64,000 nt of DNA from Maricaulis sp048270095. Its GTDB lineage: Bacteria; Pseudomonadota; Alphaproteobacteria; Caulobacterales; Maricaulaceae. The stretch covers positions 1 to 64,000 of the forward strand of contig NZ_JBLWTL010000003.1 of NCBI RefSeq assembly GCF_048270095.1, written 5' to 3'. Made by a program: the position numbers and the translations under genes. Of this stretch, positions 1 to 9,314 are shown piece after piece; within the stretch, counting starts at the first letter, position 1, and each line of letters opens with the position of its first letter. The notes beneath the pieces are model-generated. The model was not told the origin of the DNA. It worked only from the letters and a program-made list of their open reading frames with translations, and searched no databases.

Positions 1-1
1 G

Positions 2-74
2 GCACGGCAGACCTCCGAAATCTTTGTTTGGTAGCTTGATTTCTGGCCTGATTTGCAAGCCGGGTCTGCCGTGC
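2..74. repeat. 12-bp inverted repeat with nested hairpin
   Basis: The arms GCACGGCAGACC (2-13) and GGTCTGCCGTGC (63-74) are perfect reverse complements separated by 49 bases. A smaller stem, GCTTG (34-38) with CAAGC (56-60), lies inside the loop. No coding region is evident from 1 to 166. The element could be a structured RNA, the end of a transcript from the gene left of the window, or a repeat family member. There is no T-run to support an intrinsic terminator. Confidence 0.45.
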
Positions 75-148
75 ACATCACCCCCAATCAATAAATCCCG
101 GACAGCAGTGGACATACGTCAGGATGACGTTGGATAGTTGTCGGGCGT

Positions 149-166
149 GGGGGATAAGTCGCCCCC
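149..166 (-). terminator. Possible weak glpK terminator hairpin
   Basis: GGGGG (149-153) and CCCCC (162-166) can pair around an 8-base loop just past the glpK stop codon. No T-tract follows on the minus strand, so termination here is uncertain. Confidence 0.25.
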
Positions 167-1657
167 TCACCCCGTCCTCACCCGCCCGACAGCATCTTTC
201 CACCCGGCCCGCATTCGCGCCCGGTGGGCGGGCTCACACGCCGGTTTGAACTCGCGATCCGCTTTCCAGATCGCGCGGCCATCCTCGAGCTTGCGGAACA
301 GGCCGGCACCCAGGCCGGCGAGGAAGGCGGCGCCCCAGGCGGTGGTTTCGGTGTTTTTCGGGCGCACGACGTCGATATCGGTGAGGTCGGCGAGGCGCTG
401 CAGGACAGTGTCATTGCGCGCCATGCCGCCATCAACGCGCAGGGTTTTGGTGGTGACGCCGTCGCCGGCCATGGCGTCGAGCAGGTCGCAGGTCTGGTGG
501 GCGGTGGAATCGATCGCGGCCTGGGCGATCTCGGGGCGGCCGGCACCGCGGGTCAGTCCGATGATCGCGCCGCGGGCATCGGCATCCCAATAGGGCGCGC
601 CAAGACCGGTGAAGGCGGGGACGAGATAGACGCCGCTTTCCGGGTCGGCGCCGGCAGCCAGCGCGCTGATCTCGGAGGCCTGGCTGAGCAGGCCGAGCCC
701 ATCGCGAAGCCATTGCACGGTTGAACCGGCCGACAGGACCGAGCCTTCCAGCGCATAGGTCGTTTCGCCAGCGATACGATAGGCGATGGTCGCCAGCAGC
801 CGCGTGCGCGAACGCACCATCTCCTGCCCCGTATTGAGCAGAAGGAATGCGCCGGTGCCATAGGTGGATTTCATCTCGCCGGGGCGGAAACAGGCCTGAC
901 CGATGGCGGCGGCCTGCTGATCGCCCGCGACGCCGGTGATCGGCAAGGCGCGGCCGAGCAGATCCGCTGCCGTAGTGCCGAAATCGCCGGCGCAATCCTT
1001 GACCTCGGGCAGGAGGTTGGCCGGGACATTGAACAAGTCGAGCAGATCCTCGTCCCAGCGGCCCGCGTCGATATTGTAGAGCGAGGTGCGCGAGGCATTG
1101 GTGGCGTCGGTGGCGTGGACCTGGCCGCCGGTCAGGCGCCAGATCAGCCAGCTATCGACCGTGCCAAAAGCCAGCTCGCCCGCGGCGGCGCGGGTCCGGG
1201 CACCATCAACATGGTCGAGGATCCAGGCGATTTTCGTGGCCGAGAAGTAAGGGTCGAGCACCAGGCCGGTGCGGGAGACGACGGTCTCGGCGCGGCCCGC
1301 CTTGCGCAGGGAGGCGCAGACATCGGCGGTGCGGCGGTCCTGCCAGACGATGGCATTGTGGATGGCCTGGCCGGTGGTGCGGTCCCAGACCAGCGTGGTT
1401 TCGCGCTGATTGGTCAGGCCGATCGCCTGCACGCTCCAGCCCTTCTTCTCGGCTTTCTTCAAGGCTTCGCGGGCGGTCGCCAGCACGGTCGCCCAGAGCA
1501 CTTCGGGATCATGTTCGACCCAGCCGGGATTGGGATAGATCTGTTCAAATTCGCGCTGCGCCTCGGCGATGATCTCGCCCGTGGTCGAAAAGACGATGGC
1601 GCGCGAACTCGTCGTGCCCTGATCGAGCGCCAGTAGCGCCTTGCGCGTCTTGAACAT
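167..1657 (-). CDS. glpK: Glycerol kinase
   Basis: This cytoplasmic FGGY-family kinase converts glycerol and ATP to sn-glycerol 3-phosphate, the entry step of glycerol catabolism and phospholipid salvage. The N-terminus carries the phosphate-binding ALDQGTTSSR motif (about residues 9-18). Further in are WQDRRTADVC, the substrate-region motif DSWLIWRLTGG, and a C-terminal DGGMARND/WGAAFLAG segment. The length of 496 aa matches the family (about 500). The ATG at 1657 is preceded by GGGGAAAG at suitable spacing. It is divergent from a monoacylglycerol-lipase-like hydrolase across a 94-bp gap. That partner could release glycerol for this kinase, but this link is inferred from position only. No GlpF or GlpD gene is visible nearby. 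Confidence 0.97.
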   Translation of the reverse strand: MFKTRKALLALDQGTTSSRAIVFSTTGEIIAEAQREFEQIYPNPGWVEHDPEVLWATVLATAREALKKAEKKGWSVQAIGLTNQRETTLVWDRTTGQAIHNAIVWQDRRTADVCASLRKAGRAETVVSRTGLVLDPYFSATKIAWILDHVDGARTRAAAGELAFGTVDSWLIWRLTGGQVHATDATNASRTSLYNIDAGRWDEDLLDLFNVPANLLPEVKDCAGDFGTTAADLLGRALPITGVAGDQQAAAIGQACFRPGEMKSTYGTGAFLLLNTGQEMVRSRTRLLATIAYRIAGETTYALEGSVLSAGSTVQWLRDGLGLLSQASEISALAAGADPESGVYLVPAFTGLGAPYWDADARGAIIGLTRGAGRPEIAQAAIDSTAHQTCDLLDAMAGDGVTTKTLRVDGGMARNDTVLQRLADLTDIDVVRPKNTETTAWGAAFLAGLGAGLFRKLEDGRAIWKADREFKPACEPAHRARMRAGWKDAVGRVRTG

Positions 1658-1751
1658 GAGCTTTCCCCGCCTTGTCTTGCGCCTGACTATAGCCCTGCCG
1701 CCGGATAAGAAAACGCGCTAGGTTCATATTCGCGAGATCCGGGGAGCCGAC

Positions 1752-2687
1752 ATGCCGAAGTCCAATTACAGCCTGCAAACCCTGCCCAGCCCGACCGGCG
1801 CCCGCCTGGCGCTGTATACGGCAGAGGCCAAGGGTACACCGCGCGGCATTGTCCATATCAATCACGGCCTGGCCGAACATGCTGGCCGCTATGCGCCCTT
1901 CGCCGAGTATCTCGCCTCGCGCGGCTATCATGTCGGTGCCCATGACCATCGCGGCCATGGCGCGACGACGGCCGATGATGGCGCGCCGCGCCGCTATGCC
2001 GACAGCGATGGCTGGACCAAGGTGATGGGCGATGTCAGCACGGTCGAAGATTCGCTGCGCGCCACCTGGCCGGGCCTTCCGCTGATCGTTTTCGGTCATT
2101 CCATGGGCGCCGTCATTGCCTTCAACCAGGTCCTGCGCGAGCCGGGCAAGCTGGCTGGTGCGGCCATCTGGAATGGCAATATGACCCTGGGCGAACTGGC
2201 CAGCATCATGAAGCTCATTCTCTGGTTCGAGGCGGCCGCGGGCGGTGAATTCACCCCGAGCCTCACCCTTGATGCCATGACGTTCAAGTCGTGGAACAAG
2301 AACTTCCCCGAACGGCGCACCGATGCCGACTGGCTGTCACGCGACACTGAAGAGGTCGACAAATACGTCAATGACCCGGTGTGCGGCTGGCCCTCCAGCG
2401 TCTCGCTCTGGCGCGACTTCCTCGAGGGCGTCGCCTTTGCCGAGGACCGGGCCAATTTTGCCAATGTGCCAAGCGATATGCCCTTCCATCTGCTCGGCGG
2501 GTCGAAGGATCCCGCGACCCTGCAGGGCAAGGCGATGCGCACGCTCTACAAGCGGCTCAAGAAAGCCGGCTTCACCGATGTCGATCTCCACATTCTCAAG
2601 GGCTTCCGCCACGAGACCCTCAATGAGATCGGGCGCGAGGCGCAGATGGCCGCCTTTGCCGACTGGCTTGACCGGGTCACGGGCTGA
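1752..2687 (+). CDS. Alpha/beta hydrolase, monoacylglycerol lipase/lysophospholipase-like
   Basis: A 311-aa serine hydrolase of the PldB/monoglyceride lipase type (Hydrolase_4), probably cleaving an acyl ester such as a monoacylglycerol or lysophospholipid. The oxyanion-side motif NHGLAEHAGRY lies near residues 36-46. The nucleophile elbow GHSMG is near residue 117. The acidic residue is probably in GGSKDPAT and the catalytic histidine in GFRHETLNE close to the C-terminus. There is no signal peptide, so it is cytoplasmic. The start follows a GGGGAG ribosome binding site. It lies 6 bp upstream of the flavoprotein gene, so the two are probably cotranscribed. The exact substrate is not visible from sequence. 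Confidence 0.88.
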   Translation: MPKSNYSLQTLPSPTGARLALYTAEAKGTPRGIVHINHGLAEHAGRYAPFAEYLASRGYHVGAHDHRGHGATTADDGAPRRYADSDGWTKVMGDVSTVEDSLRATWPGLPLIVFGHSMGAVIAFNQVLREPGKLAGAAIWNGNMTLGELASIMKLILWFEAAAGGEFTPSLTLDAMTFKSWNKNFPERRTDADWLSRDTEEVDKYVNDPVCGWPSSVSLWRDFLEGVAFAEDRANFANVPSDMPFHLLGGSKDPATLQGKAMRTLYKRLKKAGFTDVDLHILKGFRHETLNEIGREAQMAAFADWLDRVTG

Positions 2688-2693
2688 GCCATC

Positions 2694-3875
2694 ATGATCG
2701 AGTATGACGTCGCCATTATCGGGGCCGGCGCGGCAGGCATGATGTGCGCCGTCGAGGCGGGCAAGCGCGGCCGCACGGTCACGCTGATCGAGCACGCCGA
2801 CAAGCCGGGCGAGAAGATCCGCATCTCCGGCGGCGGGCGCTGCAATTTCACCAATCTGCATTGCGGCCCGAATAATTTCATCTCGGCCAATCCCCATTTC
2901 GCCAAGTCGGCGCTCAAGCGCTACAGCCAGCGCGATTTTATCGCCTGGATTGATCGCCACCGCATCGCCTGGCACGAAAAGACATTGGGTCAGCTCTTCT
3001 GCGACGGTCCGGCGACCCAGATCATCGATGCCCTGCGCGGCGAGATGCGCGACGCCGGAGTCGGCCTCAGGCTGGGCGTCTCAGTCACATCGCACGTACG
3101 CAAGGGCGACGGCTTCGAACTCAGGCTCAGCGATGGCACCGTGTTCCGCTGCCGATCACTGGTGATCGCAACGGGCGGCAAGTCGATCCCGAAAATGGGC
3201 GCGACCGGTTTCGCCTATGATGTGGCGAAAACCCATGGCCTGGACGTCACCGAAACCCGGCCCGCCCTGGTACCGCTCACCTTCGGTCCGGAAATTCTCG
3301 AACGCTTCAAGCCGATTGCCGGCGTTGCCGTCGATGCGGTCGTGAGCGCCGGCAAGACGTCGTTCGAGGAAGCCCTGCTGTTCACCCACCGAGGCCTAAG
3401 CGGACCGGCCATCCTGCAAATCTCTTCCTATTGGCGCGAAGGCGACGAGATCTCGATCAGTTTTCAACCCGGTTTCGGTATATTCGACGAGCTCAAATCG
3501 CAACGCGGTGAGAATGGCCGGCAGGCGATCGGCACGGCGATGTCGGTCTTCCTGCCGAAGCGGCTGGCGCAATTGCTCGCGGCCGTTTGCGGTCTGACCG
3601 GCAATCTCGCCGATCAGTCCGACAAGAAGCTGAAAGCACTTGAGGCCTGGCTACGTGACTGGCGTATCAAGCCGACCGGGTCTGAAGGCTATCGCACCGC
3701 CGAAGTGACGCTGGGCGGGGTCGACACGGCCGGTCTCGACAGCCGCAGCATGGAGGCGCGACAAGCACCAGGCCTGTATTTCATCGGCGAAGCCGTTGAT
3801 GTCACGGGCTGGCTGGGCGGGTATAATTTTCAATGGGCCTGGTCGTCGGGCTGGTCTGCCGGGCAGCATGTGTAA
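2694..3875 (+). CDS. HI0933/BaiN-family FAD-dependent oxidoreductase
   Basis: A 393-aa flavoprotein with the N-terminal dinucleotide fold GAGAAGMMCAVEAG (about residues 10-23), the family signature SGGGRCNFTN (about 46-55) and the C-terminal FAD motif DVTGWLGGYNFQWAWSSG. These mark the HI0933-like family, some members of which (BaiN, RdsA) reduce steroid or other unsaturated substrates. Most members have no assigned substrate. The length is typical. It follows the hydrolase gene by 6 bp in a likely operon. It is confidently a flavoprotein of this family. The reaction is unknown. Confidence 0.9.
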   Translation: MIEYDVAIIGAGAAGMMCAVEAGKRGRTVTLIEHADKPGEKIRISGGGRCNFTNLHCGPNNFISANPHFAKSALKRYSQRDFIAWIDRHRIAWHEKTLGQLFCDGPATQIIDALRGEMRDAGVGLRLGVSVTSHVRKGDGFELRLSDGTVFRCRSLVIATGGKSIPKMGATGFAYDVAKTHGLDVTETRPALVPLTFGPEILERFKPIAGVAVDAVVSAGKTSFEEALLFTHRGLSGPAILQISSYWREGDEISISFQPGFGIFDELKSQRGENGRQAIGTAMSVFLPKRLAQLLAAVCGLTGNLADQSDKKLKALEAWLRDWRIKPTGSEGYRTAEVTLGGVDTAGLDSRSMEARQAPGLYFIGEAVDVTGWLGGYNFQWAWSSGWSAGQHV

Positions 3876-4011
3876 AGCCTGTAGGTGTAATTGACGGCTT
3901 CTCGCGCCCTGAAATTCCTCGCCCCGAGCGCAGGCACGCGGTATCAAGTCGGTCAGGTAAACACTGTTCGCTGATTCACGACGATGCACGATCCAATCGC
4001 AGGGCACCCAA

Positions 4012-5088
4012 ATGATTTCGTTGAACCGTTCGCAATTGACCGCCCTTGGCATTTTCGTCGTCGTCGTCATCCTGTTCGCCATCGGAACCCTGTTTCAGGG
4101 TGACCGAAACCAGGCATCGGGCGCGCTATCCGGTGAGCCTGTCCTGTTCGAAGTTGTGACCGCGACCGTTCACGCCATCGACCGCCCCGCCCGGCTGACC
4201 TCACGCGGCCGCACCGAAGCCTTCCGGGAAGTCGTGGTGCGCTCGGAGACGGGCGGCCGCATCGTCGCAACGCCCGCGATCGAAGGCACGGCCGTGGTCG
4301 AGGGGGATACGCTCTGCCGGCTCGATATCGACGCCCGCGGCGCCGCCCTCGCCCAGGCCGAGGCGGAATACCGCACACGCGAGCTCGATTATAATGCCGC
4401 CGTGGAGCTGCTCAATCGCGGCCACCGCTCGGCCAATTCCGTCGCCGGCGTCGAGGCCCTGCGCGATGCGGCCCAGGCGCGGCTGGAAGCGGCGCGCCAG
4501 GAGCTCGCCAACATCAATATCCAGGCACCGTTTGACGGCTATTTCGACAATCGCGCCGGCGAAATCGGCGACTATCTTGCGCCGGGTGGCGCATGCGGCA
4601 CGGTCGTGCAGATGGATCCCATCCTCATCACCGCCGAGATTGCCGAACGCGATGTCGCCGGCCTGGTCGCGGGCATGCCGGGCACGGCCCGCCTGATCAC
4701 CGGCGAGGAAGTGAGCGGTACAGTTCGTTTCGTCGAGCGCCGCGCCGATCCGGCAACCCATACCTTCCGCCTCGAGCTGGAAGCGCCCAATCCGGACGGG
4801 CAGCTGCGCAGCGGCGTCACGGCGGTGATCACTTTGCCGCTGGCCGCCGAGCCGGCGCACCGGATCCCGACATCAGTCCTTGCTCTCGGTTCCACCGGTG
4901 AGCTGGGCGTGCGTATCCTGGAAACGGGCAATATCGTGCGCTTCCTGCCGGTTGAGCTGCTCAGCGATGATGGCGAGGAAGTCTGGGTTTCCGGCCTGCC
5001 CGACCCGGTCACCGTCATTACGGTGGGTCAGGATTTCGTTGATGATGGTGTCCGGGTCCGGATCGCAAACCCGGGAGTGTCCGAGTGA
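4012..5088 (+). CDS. RND efflux periplasmic adaptor subunit (first pump)
   Basis: This 358-aa membrane fusion protein links an RND permease to an outer membrane channel. An N-terminal membrane anchor (about residues 11-28) is followed by a split lipoyl/barrel-sandwich domain. The first half lies around RSETGGRIVATPAIEGTAVVEGDTL positions 78-102, and the second half around IQAPFDGYFDNRAGEIGDYL near 168-187. A short alpha-helical hairpin lies between them and beta-barrel sequences follow. It has no lipobox, unlike the adaptor of the second pump. Its last four bases overlap the permease start (ATGA-type overlap by 4 bp), indicating translational coupling. A 136-bp gap upstream holds its promoter. 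No outer membrane channel gene is adjacent, so it probably uses one encoded elsewhere. Confidence 0.93.
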   Translation: MISLNRSQLTALGIFVVVVILFAIGTLFQGDRNQASGALSGEPVLFEVVTATVHAIDRPARLTSRGRTEAFREVVVRSETGGRIVATPAIEGTAVVEGDTLCRLDIDARGAALAQAEAEYRTRELDYNAAVELLNRGHRSANSVAGVEALRDAAQARLEAARQELANINIQAPFDGYFDNRAGEIGDYLAPGGACGTVVQMDPILITAEIAERDVAGLVAGMPGTARLITGEEVSGTVRFVERRADPATHTFRLELEAPNPDGQLRSGVTAVITLPLAAEPAHRIPTSVLALGSTGELGVRILETGNIVRFLPVELLSDDGEEVWVSGLPDPVTVITVGQDFVDDGVRVRIANPGVSE

Positions 5089-8000
5089 CCGGACTCGTCG
5101 ATTTTGCGGTCAATCGCGCCCGGATGATCCTGGCGATCTTCGTCTGTGCACTGATGGCGGGCCTGATTTCCTTTCTGACCCTGCCGCGTGAATCCGACCC
5201 TGACATTCCCTTCCCCTATGTCGTTGTCATCGTTCCGCTCGACGGGATTTCCCCCGAGGACGCCGAACGCCTGATCGTGCGACCGGCCGAAACCGAAATG
5301 CGCTCGATCGATGATCTGGTGGAACTCCACGGCACCGCCTCGCTCGGGGCCGGTTCGCTGGTCGCCGAATTCCAGGTTCCGTTCGACGCCAACCAGGCAG
5401 TGCTCGATGTCCGCGAAGCCGTCGACATGGCGCGGCGGCAATTCCCCGAGGATGCCCGCGAACCGGTGGTGCAGGAATTCAATTCCGGCCTCGCGCCGAC
5501 CATCGCCGTGCAAGTTTATGGTGAGGCGCCCGAGCGCACCCTCTTCCAGCTTACCCGCCAGTTGGAAGACGCAATCGAGGCGCTGCCGGAAATCCTGCAG
5601 GTCGACGTCCAGGGCCTGCGCGAGGAAGTCCTCGAGATTGTCATTGATCCGGCCCTGCTGGAATCCCACGGCGTGACCTATGCCCAATTATTCAACGCCG
5701 TGCAGTCAAATAACCGCCTGATCGCAGCCGGTTCGCTCGATAGCGGTGCCGCCCGCTTCCAGGTCAAGGTGCCCGGCCTGTTCGAGACCGCAGACGACGC
5801 GCTCAACCTGCCCCTGACCAGCTCCAACCAGGCCGTGGTGACACTGCAGGACGTCGCCGCCGTACGCCGGACTTTCAAGGATGCCGACAGCTATGCGCGC
5901 TATAATGGCGCCCCGGCTTTCACGCTACAGGTCGTCCGGCGCAGCGGCGAAAACATCATGGATACCAGCGCCGCCGTCCGGGCGCTGACAGCCGAGGTCG
6001 CGAGCCAGTGGCCGGAAACCGTGCGCTATCAGTTCAGCCTCGATCAATCGACCTATGTGCGCGATTCCCTGCAAAGCCTGACCAGTTCCATCATGCTGGC
6101 GATTGTCCTCGTCCTGATCATCGTCGTGGCCGCGCTCGGCCTGCGCTCGGCGCTTCTGGTCGGGCTGGCGATCCCGTCGAGCTTCCTCTTCTCCTTCCTC
6201 CTGCTCAGTCTATACGGGCTGACCGTCAATTTCATGGTGATGTTTGCCATGGTCCTGGCCGTCGGCCTGCTGGTCGACGGCGCCATTGTCGTGGTCGAGT
6301 ATGCCGACCGCAAACTGGCCGAGGGCGAGACCCGCAAACAGGCCTATACCCACGCCGGCAAGCGCATGTTCTGGCCCATCGTCTCCTCGACCGCGACGAC
6401 GCTGGCGGCTTTCCTGCCCTTCCTGTTCTGGAATTCCATCCCCGGCCAATACATGGCCTATCTGCCGCTGACCCTGATCTTCGTCCTCAGCTCTGCCCTG
6501 GTCATGGCGCTGATCTTCCTGCCAACGCTCGGCTCGGTGCTGGGTGCCAAGGGCGGTGTGGTCGACCCCAATTCAGCCGTAGCGCATCTCAACGCGCAGG
6601 AATCCAGCGATCCGACCGATTTGCCAGGCTTGACCGGACGTTATGCCAAGCTGATCTCGGCCCTCGTCAAGCGACCGCTCGCGGTGGCGCTGAGCGCCAT
6701 CCTGGTCGTGGTTCTGGTGATTGGCAGTTTCGCTGCCAGCTCAGCCAGCCTGTTCGGGCTGGAACCCAAACGCACCGAATTCTTCCTCGATGCGGAACCG
6801 GAGCAGCTCTATGTCTTCGTGCGCGCGCGCGGCAATCTCTCGCCCGCCGAGCAATATATCATCGCCCTGGAGGCCGAGAGCCGGCTGGCCGGGATTGAGG
6901 GCATCAAGGGCTATTACACGGTCGCCGGCCAACCGCCGGGCAATAATCCGTTTGACGGCACCGGGTCGGCGCCGGCCGACAGTATTGCGCGCATTTTCGT
7001 CGAGTTCGAACCCTTCGGCCAGCGCCCCAATGGCCGCCTGATCGAGCGGGAAATCCGCGCCGCCATGGTCGGCATTCCAGGCGTCATCATCGAGGTGCGG
7101 CCATTCGAGATGGGGCCACCGGTCGGCAAGGACGTGCAGGTCCAGTTGCGTTCCAATGATCCGGTCGCACTGGAGCAGGCTGCACGGCTGATCCGCGCCC
7201 ATCTCGATACGATGGAAGGCCTGGTCGATATCGAGGACAGCCTGCCGCTGCCCGGTGTCGAATGGCGTCTCGATGTCGACCGCGCCGAGGCAGCCCGCTT
7301 CGGGGCCGATGTCACGCAGGTCGGCGCCGCGGTGCAGCTCGTCACCACTGGTTCGCTCGTCGGCCGCTACCGGCCCGACGATGCTGATGAGGAAGTCGAT
7401 ATCCGGGTCCGTTTCCCGGAGGAAGATCGCGATATCTCGCGGCTCGGCGATCTGCGGGTCAACACGCTCAACGGTACCGTGCCCATGTCAAACTTCGTCA
7501 CGCTGGAGGCACGCCCACGGGTCGATTCCATCCGCCGCCGCGACGGGCAGCGCGTGCTGCAATTGCGGGCCAATGCCGATGAGAACCATGCCGGAAACCT
7601 GCTTGTCGCCGAAGTCAGGTCGTGGATTGATGACCAGATCGAGACCGGCAATATCGCCCGCAGCGTCTCGGTCGAGTATCTCGGCGCCGATCAGGAAAAT
7701 GCCGAGGCCGGCGCCTTCTTCGTCAGCGCGATGATCGCCTCGCTCTTCATGATGGCCGTGATCCTGCTGTGGCAGTTCAATAATTTCTGGCACGTCATCC
7801 TGACCTTGCTGGCCGTCGTGCTGTCGGTGATCGGGGTGCTGCTCGGCGTTCTGCTGACCTTCCCTTATATCTCCATCCTCTTCCTGGGCACCGGGATCGT
7901 GACGCTGGCCGGGATTGTGGTGAACAATAATATTGTTCTGATCGACACCTTTCAGCGCCTGCGCGGCCTCGGCATGGCGGTCGATGAAGCGGTCATCCGG

Positions 8001-8318
8001 ACCGCGGCCCAGCGCCTGCGCCCGGTCATGCTGACGACCATCACGACGATATTCGGTCTCTTGCCGATGGCGTGGCAGATCAATGCCGATTTCAGCCGGG
8101 GTGTGATCAGCATCGGTGGGCCCGCCAGCGAATGGTGGGTCCAGCTGTCCTCGGCCGTGGTCTGGGGTCTGGGCTTTTCAACCCTGCTGACCCTGATCCT
8201 GACCCCGGTCCTGCTGGCCGCACCCTCGCGCCTGGGCCAATGGCGGCGGCAACAAATCGACCGCCGCCTGCCCGGCCGGCGAGACAGTCACAGCGAAACA
8301 GGTCTGCACACCGACTGA
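5085..8318 (+). CDS. RND efflux permease (first pump)
   Basis: This 1077-aa inner-membrane proton-driven exporter has the AcrB/HAE1-like layout of twelve membrane spans and two large periplasmic loops. The first span is near residues 10-30. A cluster of spans is at about 330-490 and another at about 880-1055. The TM4 proton-relay motif reads VGLLVDGAIVVVEYAD, so only one of the two aspartates usual in AcrB (Asp-Asp) is present, as in several divergent RND subfamilies. The GTG start overlaps the adaptor gene by 4 bp. No regulator sits next to the pair. The substrate cannot be predicted from sequence. Confidence 0.94.
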   Translation: MTGLVDFAVNRARMILAIFVCALMAGLISFLTLPRESDPDIPFPYVVVIVPLDGISPEDAERLIVRPAETEMRSIDDLVELHGTASLGAGSLVAEFQVPFDANQAVLDVREAVDMARRQFPEDAREPVVQEFNSGLAPTIAVQVYGEAPERTLFQLTRQLEDAIEALPEILQVDVQGLREEVLEIVIDPALLESHGVTYAQLFNAVQSNNRLIAAGSLDSGAARFQVKVPGLFETADDALNLPLTSSNQAVVTLQDVAAVRRTFKDADSYARYNGAPAFTLQVVRRSGENIMDTSAAVRALTAEVASQWPETVRYQFSLDQSTYVRDSLQSLTSSIMLAIVLVLIIVVAALGLRSALLVGLAIPSSFLFSFLLLSLYGLTVNFMVMFAMVLAVGLLVDGAIVVVEYADRKLAEGETRKQAYTHAGKRMFWPIVSSTATTLAAFLPFLFWNSIPGQYMAYLPLTLIFVLSSALVMALIFLPTLGSVLGAKGGVVDPNSAVAHLNAQESSDPTDLPGLTGRYAKLISALVKRPLAVALSAILVVVLVIGSFAASSASLFGLEPKRTEFFLDAEPEQLYVFVRARGNLSPAEQYIIALEAESRLAGIEGIKGYYTVAGQPPGNNPFDGTGSAPADSIARIFVEFEPFGQRPNGRLIEREIRAAMVGIPGVIIEVRPFEMGPPVGKDVQVQLRSNDPVALEQAARLIRAHLDTMEGLVDIEDSLPLPGVEWRLDVDRAEAARFGADVTQVGAAVQLVTTGSLVGRYRPDDADEEVDIRVRFPEEDRDISRLGDLRVNTLNGTVPMSNFVTLEARPRVDSIRRRDGQRVLQLRANADENHAGNLLVAEVRSWIDDQIETGNIARSVSVEYLGADQENAEAGAFFVSAMIASLFMMAVILLWQFNNFWHVILTLLAVVLSVIGVLLGVLLTFPYISILFLGTGIVTLAGIVVNNNIVLIDTFQRLRGLGMAVDEAVIRTAAQRLRPVMLTTITTIFGLLPMAWQINADFSRGVISIGGPASEWWVQLSSAVVWGLGFSTLLTLILTPVLLAAPSRLGQWRRQQIDRRLPGRRDSHSETGLHTD

Positions 8319-8366
8319 GGTTCTGCCTTGTACCGGTCGACCGGGGACGGCGTCTCCGGTCCGACC

Positions 8367-9314
8367 TCAGCCAGTCGTGCAACGGCCCTCGCCATCCGGG
8401 CATTGCGGGCGCAGCACGATCAAACTCCCGCCGTCCCGCAATATCGCGACTGCGCCTGTCTCATCGGTCGCGAGTTCGGTCACATCCGCGGGCAGTTCAA
8501 TGATCCAGACCCGCTTGCGGAGCAATCCGGTCGGCAAGACTTCCCCGATTTCATAGAGATAGATCTCATTTCCGACCAGAGCTGCCAGTAGGCGCTGATC
8601 GGACAGGCTGCGGACAGCGCCGACCAGGGTTTGGCGGATCGGCGAAAACTCGAAACCTTCGCAAGTCCGGTCCGCTGCTGGAAGATCAATTCCAGACATG
8701 TCGACATACGCCCCGTTCCCGCTGCGGCTATCAGCATGAACAAACGTGGAGTACTCAACCACATTCCCGAAGCGATTCACCGATGCAAGCGCCAGCCCGT
8801 GCTGCCGGTCCGCTCCAGGCGTGTCGCCGCCGACGCTAAAGTCCACGCCACTTGGCAATCCATGACTGTCGAGCTGGCCGCCCGTGAGCGCAACCAGCGG
8901 CCCGGGGGCCAAGCCCTCGGTCGCTCGTGACACTTCGCCCTCACCGGTTACCTGGTACAGGATGATGGTTGCCGATTGCCGGTAGTGAGGCTCCATTTGG
9001 GCGATGACGTCCGTCACGCCGTCCGCATTCAGATCGGTAACGATGAGATTGGAGACTTGCACCCGATACTGGATATCATCGAAGACCTCAGGATAGTCCT
9101 CGTCGAGGATATACGCCTGCACCGCCGCCACCGTGGCCTCAAAATCCTGCGCCTCGGCGAGCGGGCCCGATAACAGCCAGACGGCGCCAAGCGCTACCGC
9201 AGCATGCCAGCAGGTCCGGCGTGGTGTTTGGGCCCAGTGCGAATACGGGTCCCTCGCCAGGGCGACCGCCTTGAGGCCACTTCCCCACCAGTTGGTCAAA
9301 GCTCGCTGCGTCAT
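8367..9314 (-). CDS. Exported protein of unknown function with one VCBS/FG-GAP-like loop
   Basis: I do not recognise a named family for this 315-aa product. It has a hydrophobic segment at about residues 38-54 ending in an AEA-Q type cleavage site, so it is probably exported despite a long N-terminal extension. A later internal start is possible. A DLNADGVTD loop near residue 94 resembles the calcium-binding loop of VCBS/FG-GAP beta-propeller repeats, but only one clear copy is seen. Two cysteines near the middle and two near the C-terminus may form disulfides. Its ATG overlaps the stop of the upstream sugar dehydrogenase gene (ATGA), so the two are translationally coupled and probably act together in the periplasm. 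Confidence 0.7.
   Translation of the reverse strand: MTQRALTNWWGSGLKAVALARDPYSHWAQTPRRTCWHAAVALGAVWLLSGPLAEAQDFEATVAAVQAYILDEDYPEVFDDIQYRVQVSNLIVTDLNADGVTDVIAQMEPHYRQSATIILYQVTGEGEVSRATEGLAPGPLVALTGGQLDSHGLPSGVDFSVGGDTPGADRQHGLALASVNRFGNVVEYSTFVHADSRSGNGAYVDMSGIDLPAADRTCEGFEFSPIRQTLVGAVRSLSDQRLLAALVGNEIYLYEIGEVLPTGLLRKRVWIIELPADVTELATDETGAVAILRDGGSLIVLRPQCPDGEGRCTTG

Noticed and set aside
1..166. A tRNA or tRNA-like gene at the window start
   Set aside because: The long-range stem resembles an acceptor arm in position, but there is no T-arm motif or anticodon stem of proper size.
138..593. Plus-strand open frame over the 3' end of glpK
   Set aside because: It is antisense to conserved glycerol kinase sequence and has no ribosome site or recognisable product.
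4012..8318. Heavy-metal (CusAB-type) identity for the first RND pump
   Set aside because: The permease and adaptor lack metal-binding Met/His clusters, so there is no support for metal specificity.
8333..8344. Palindrome CCGGTCGACCGG between the RND permease and a convergent gene
   Set aside because: A 12-bp palindrome is expected many times by chance in a window of this size and no T-run supports a terminator.
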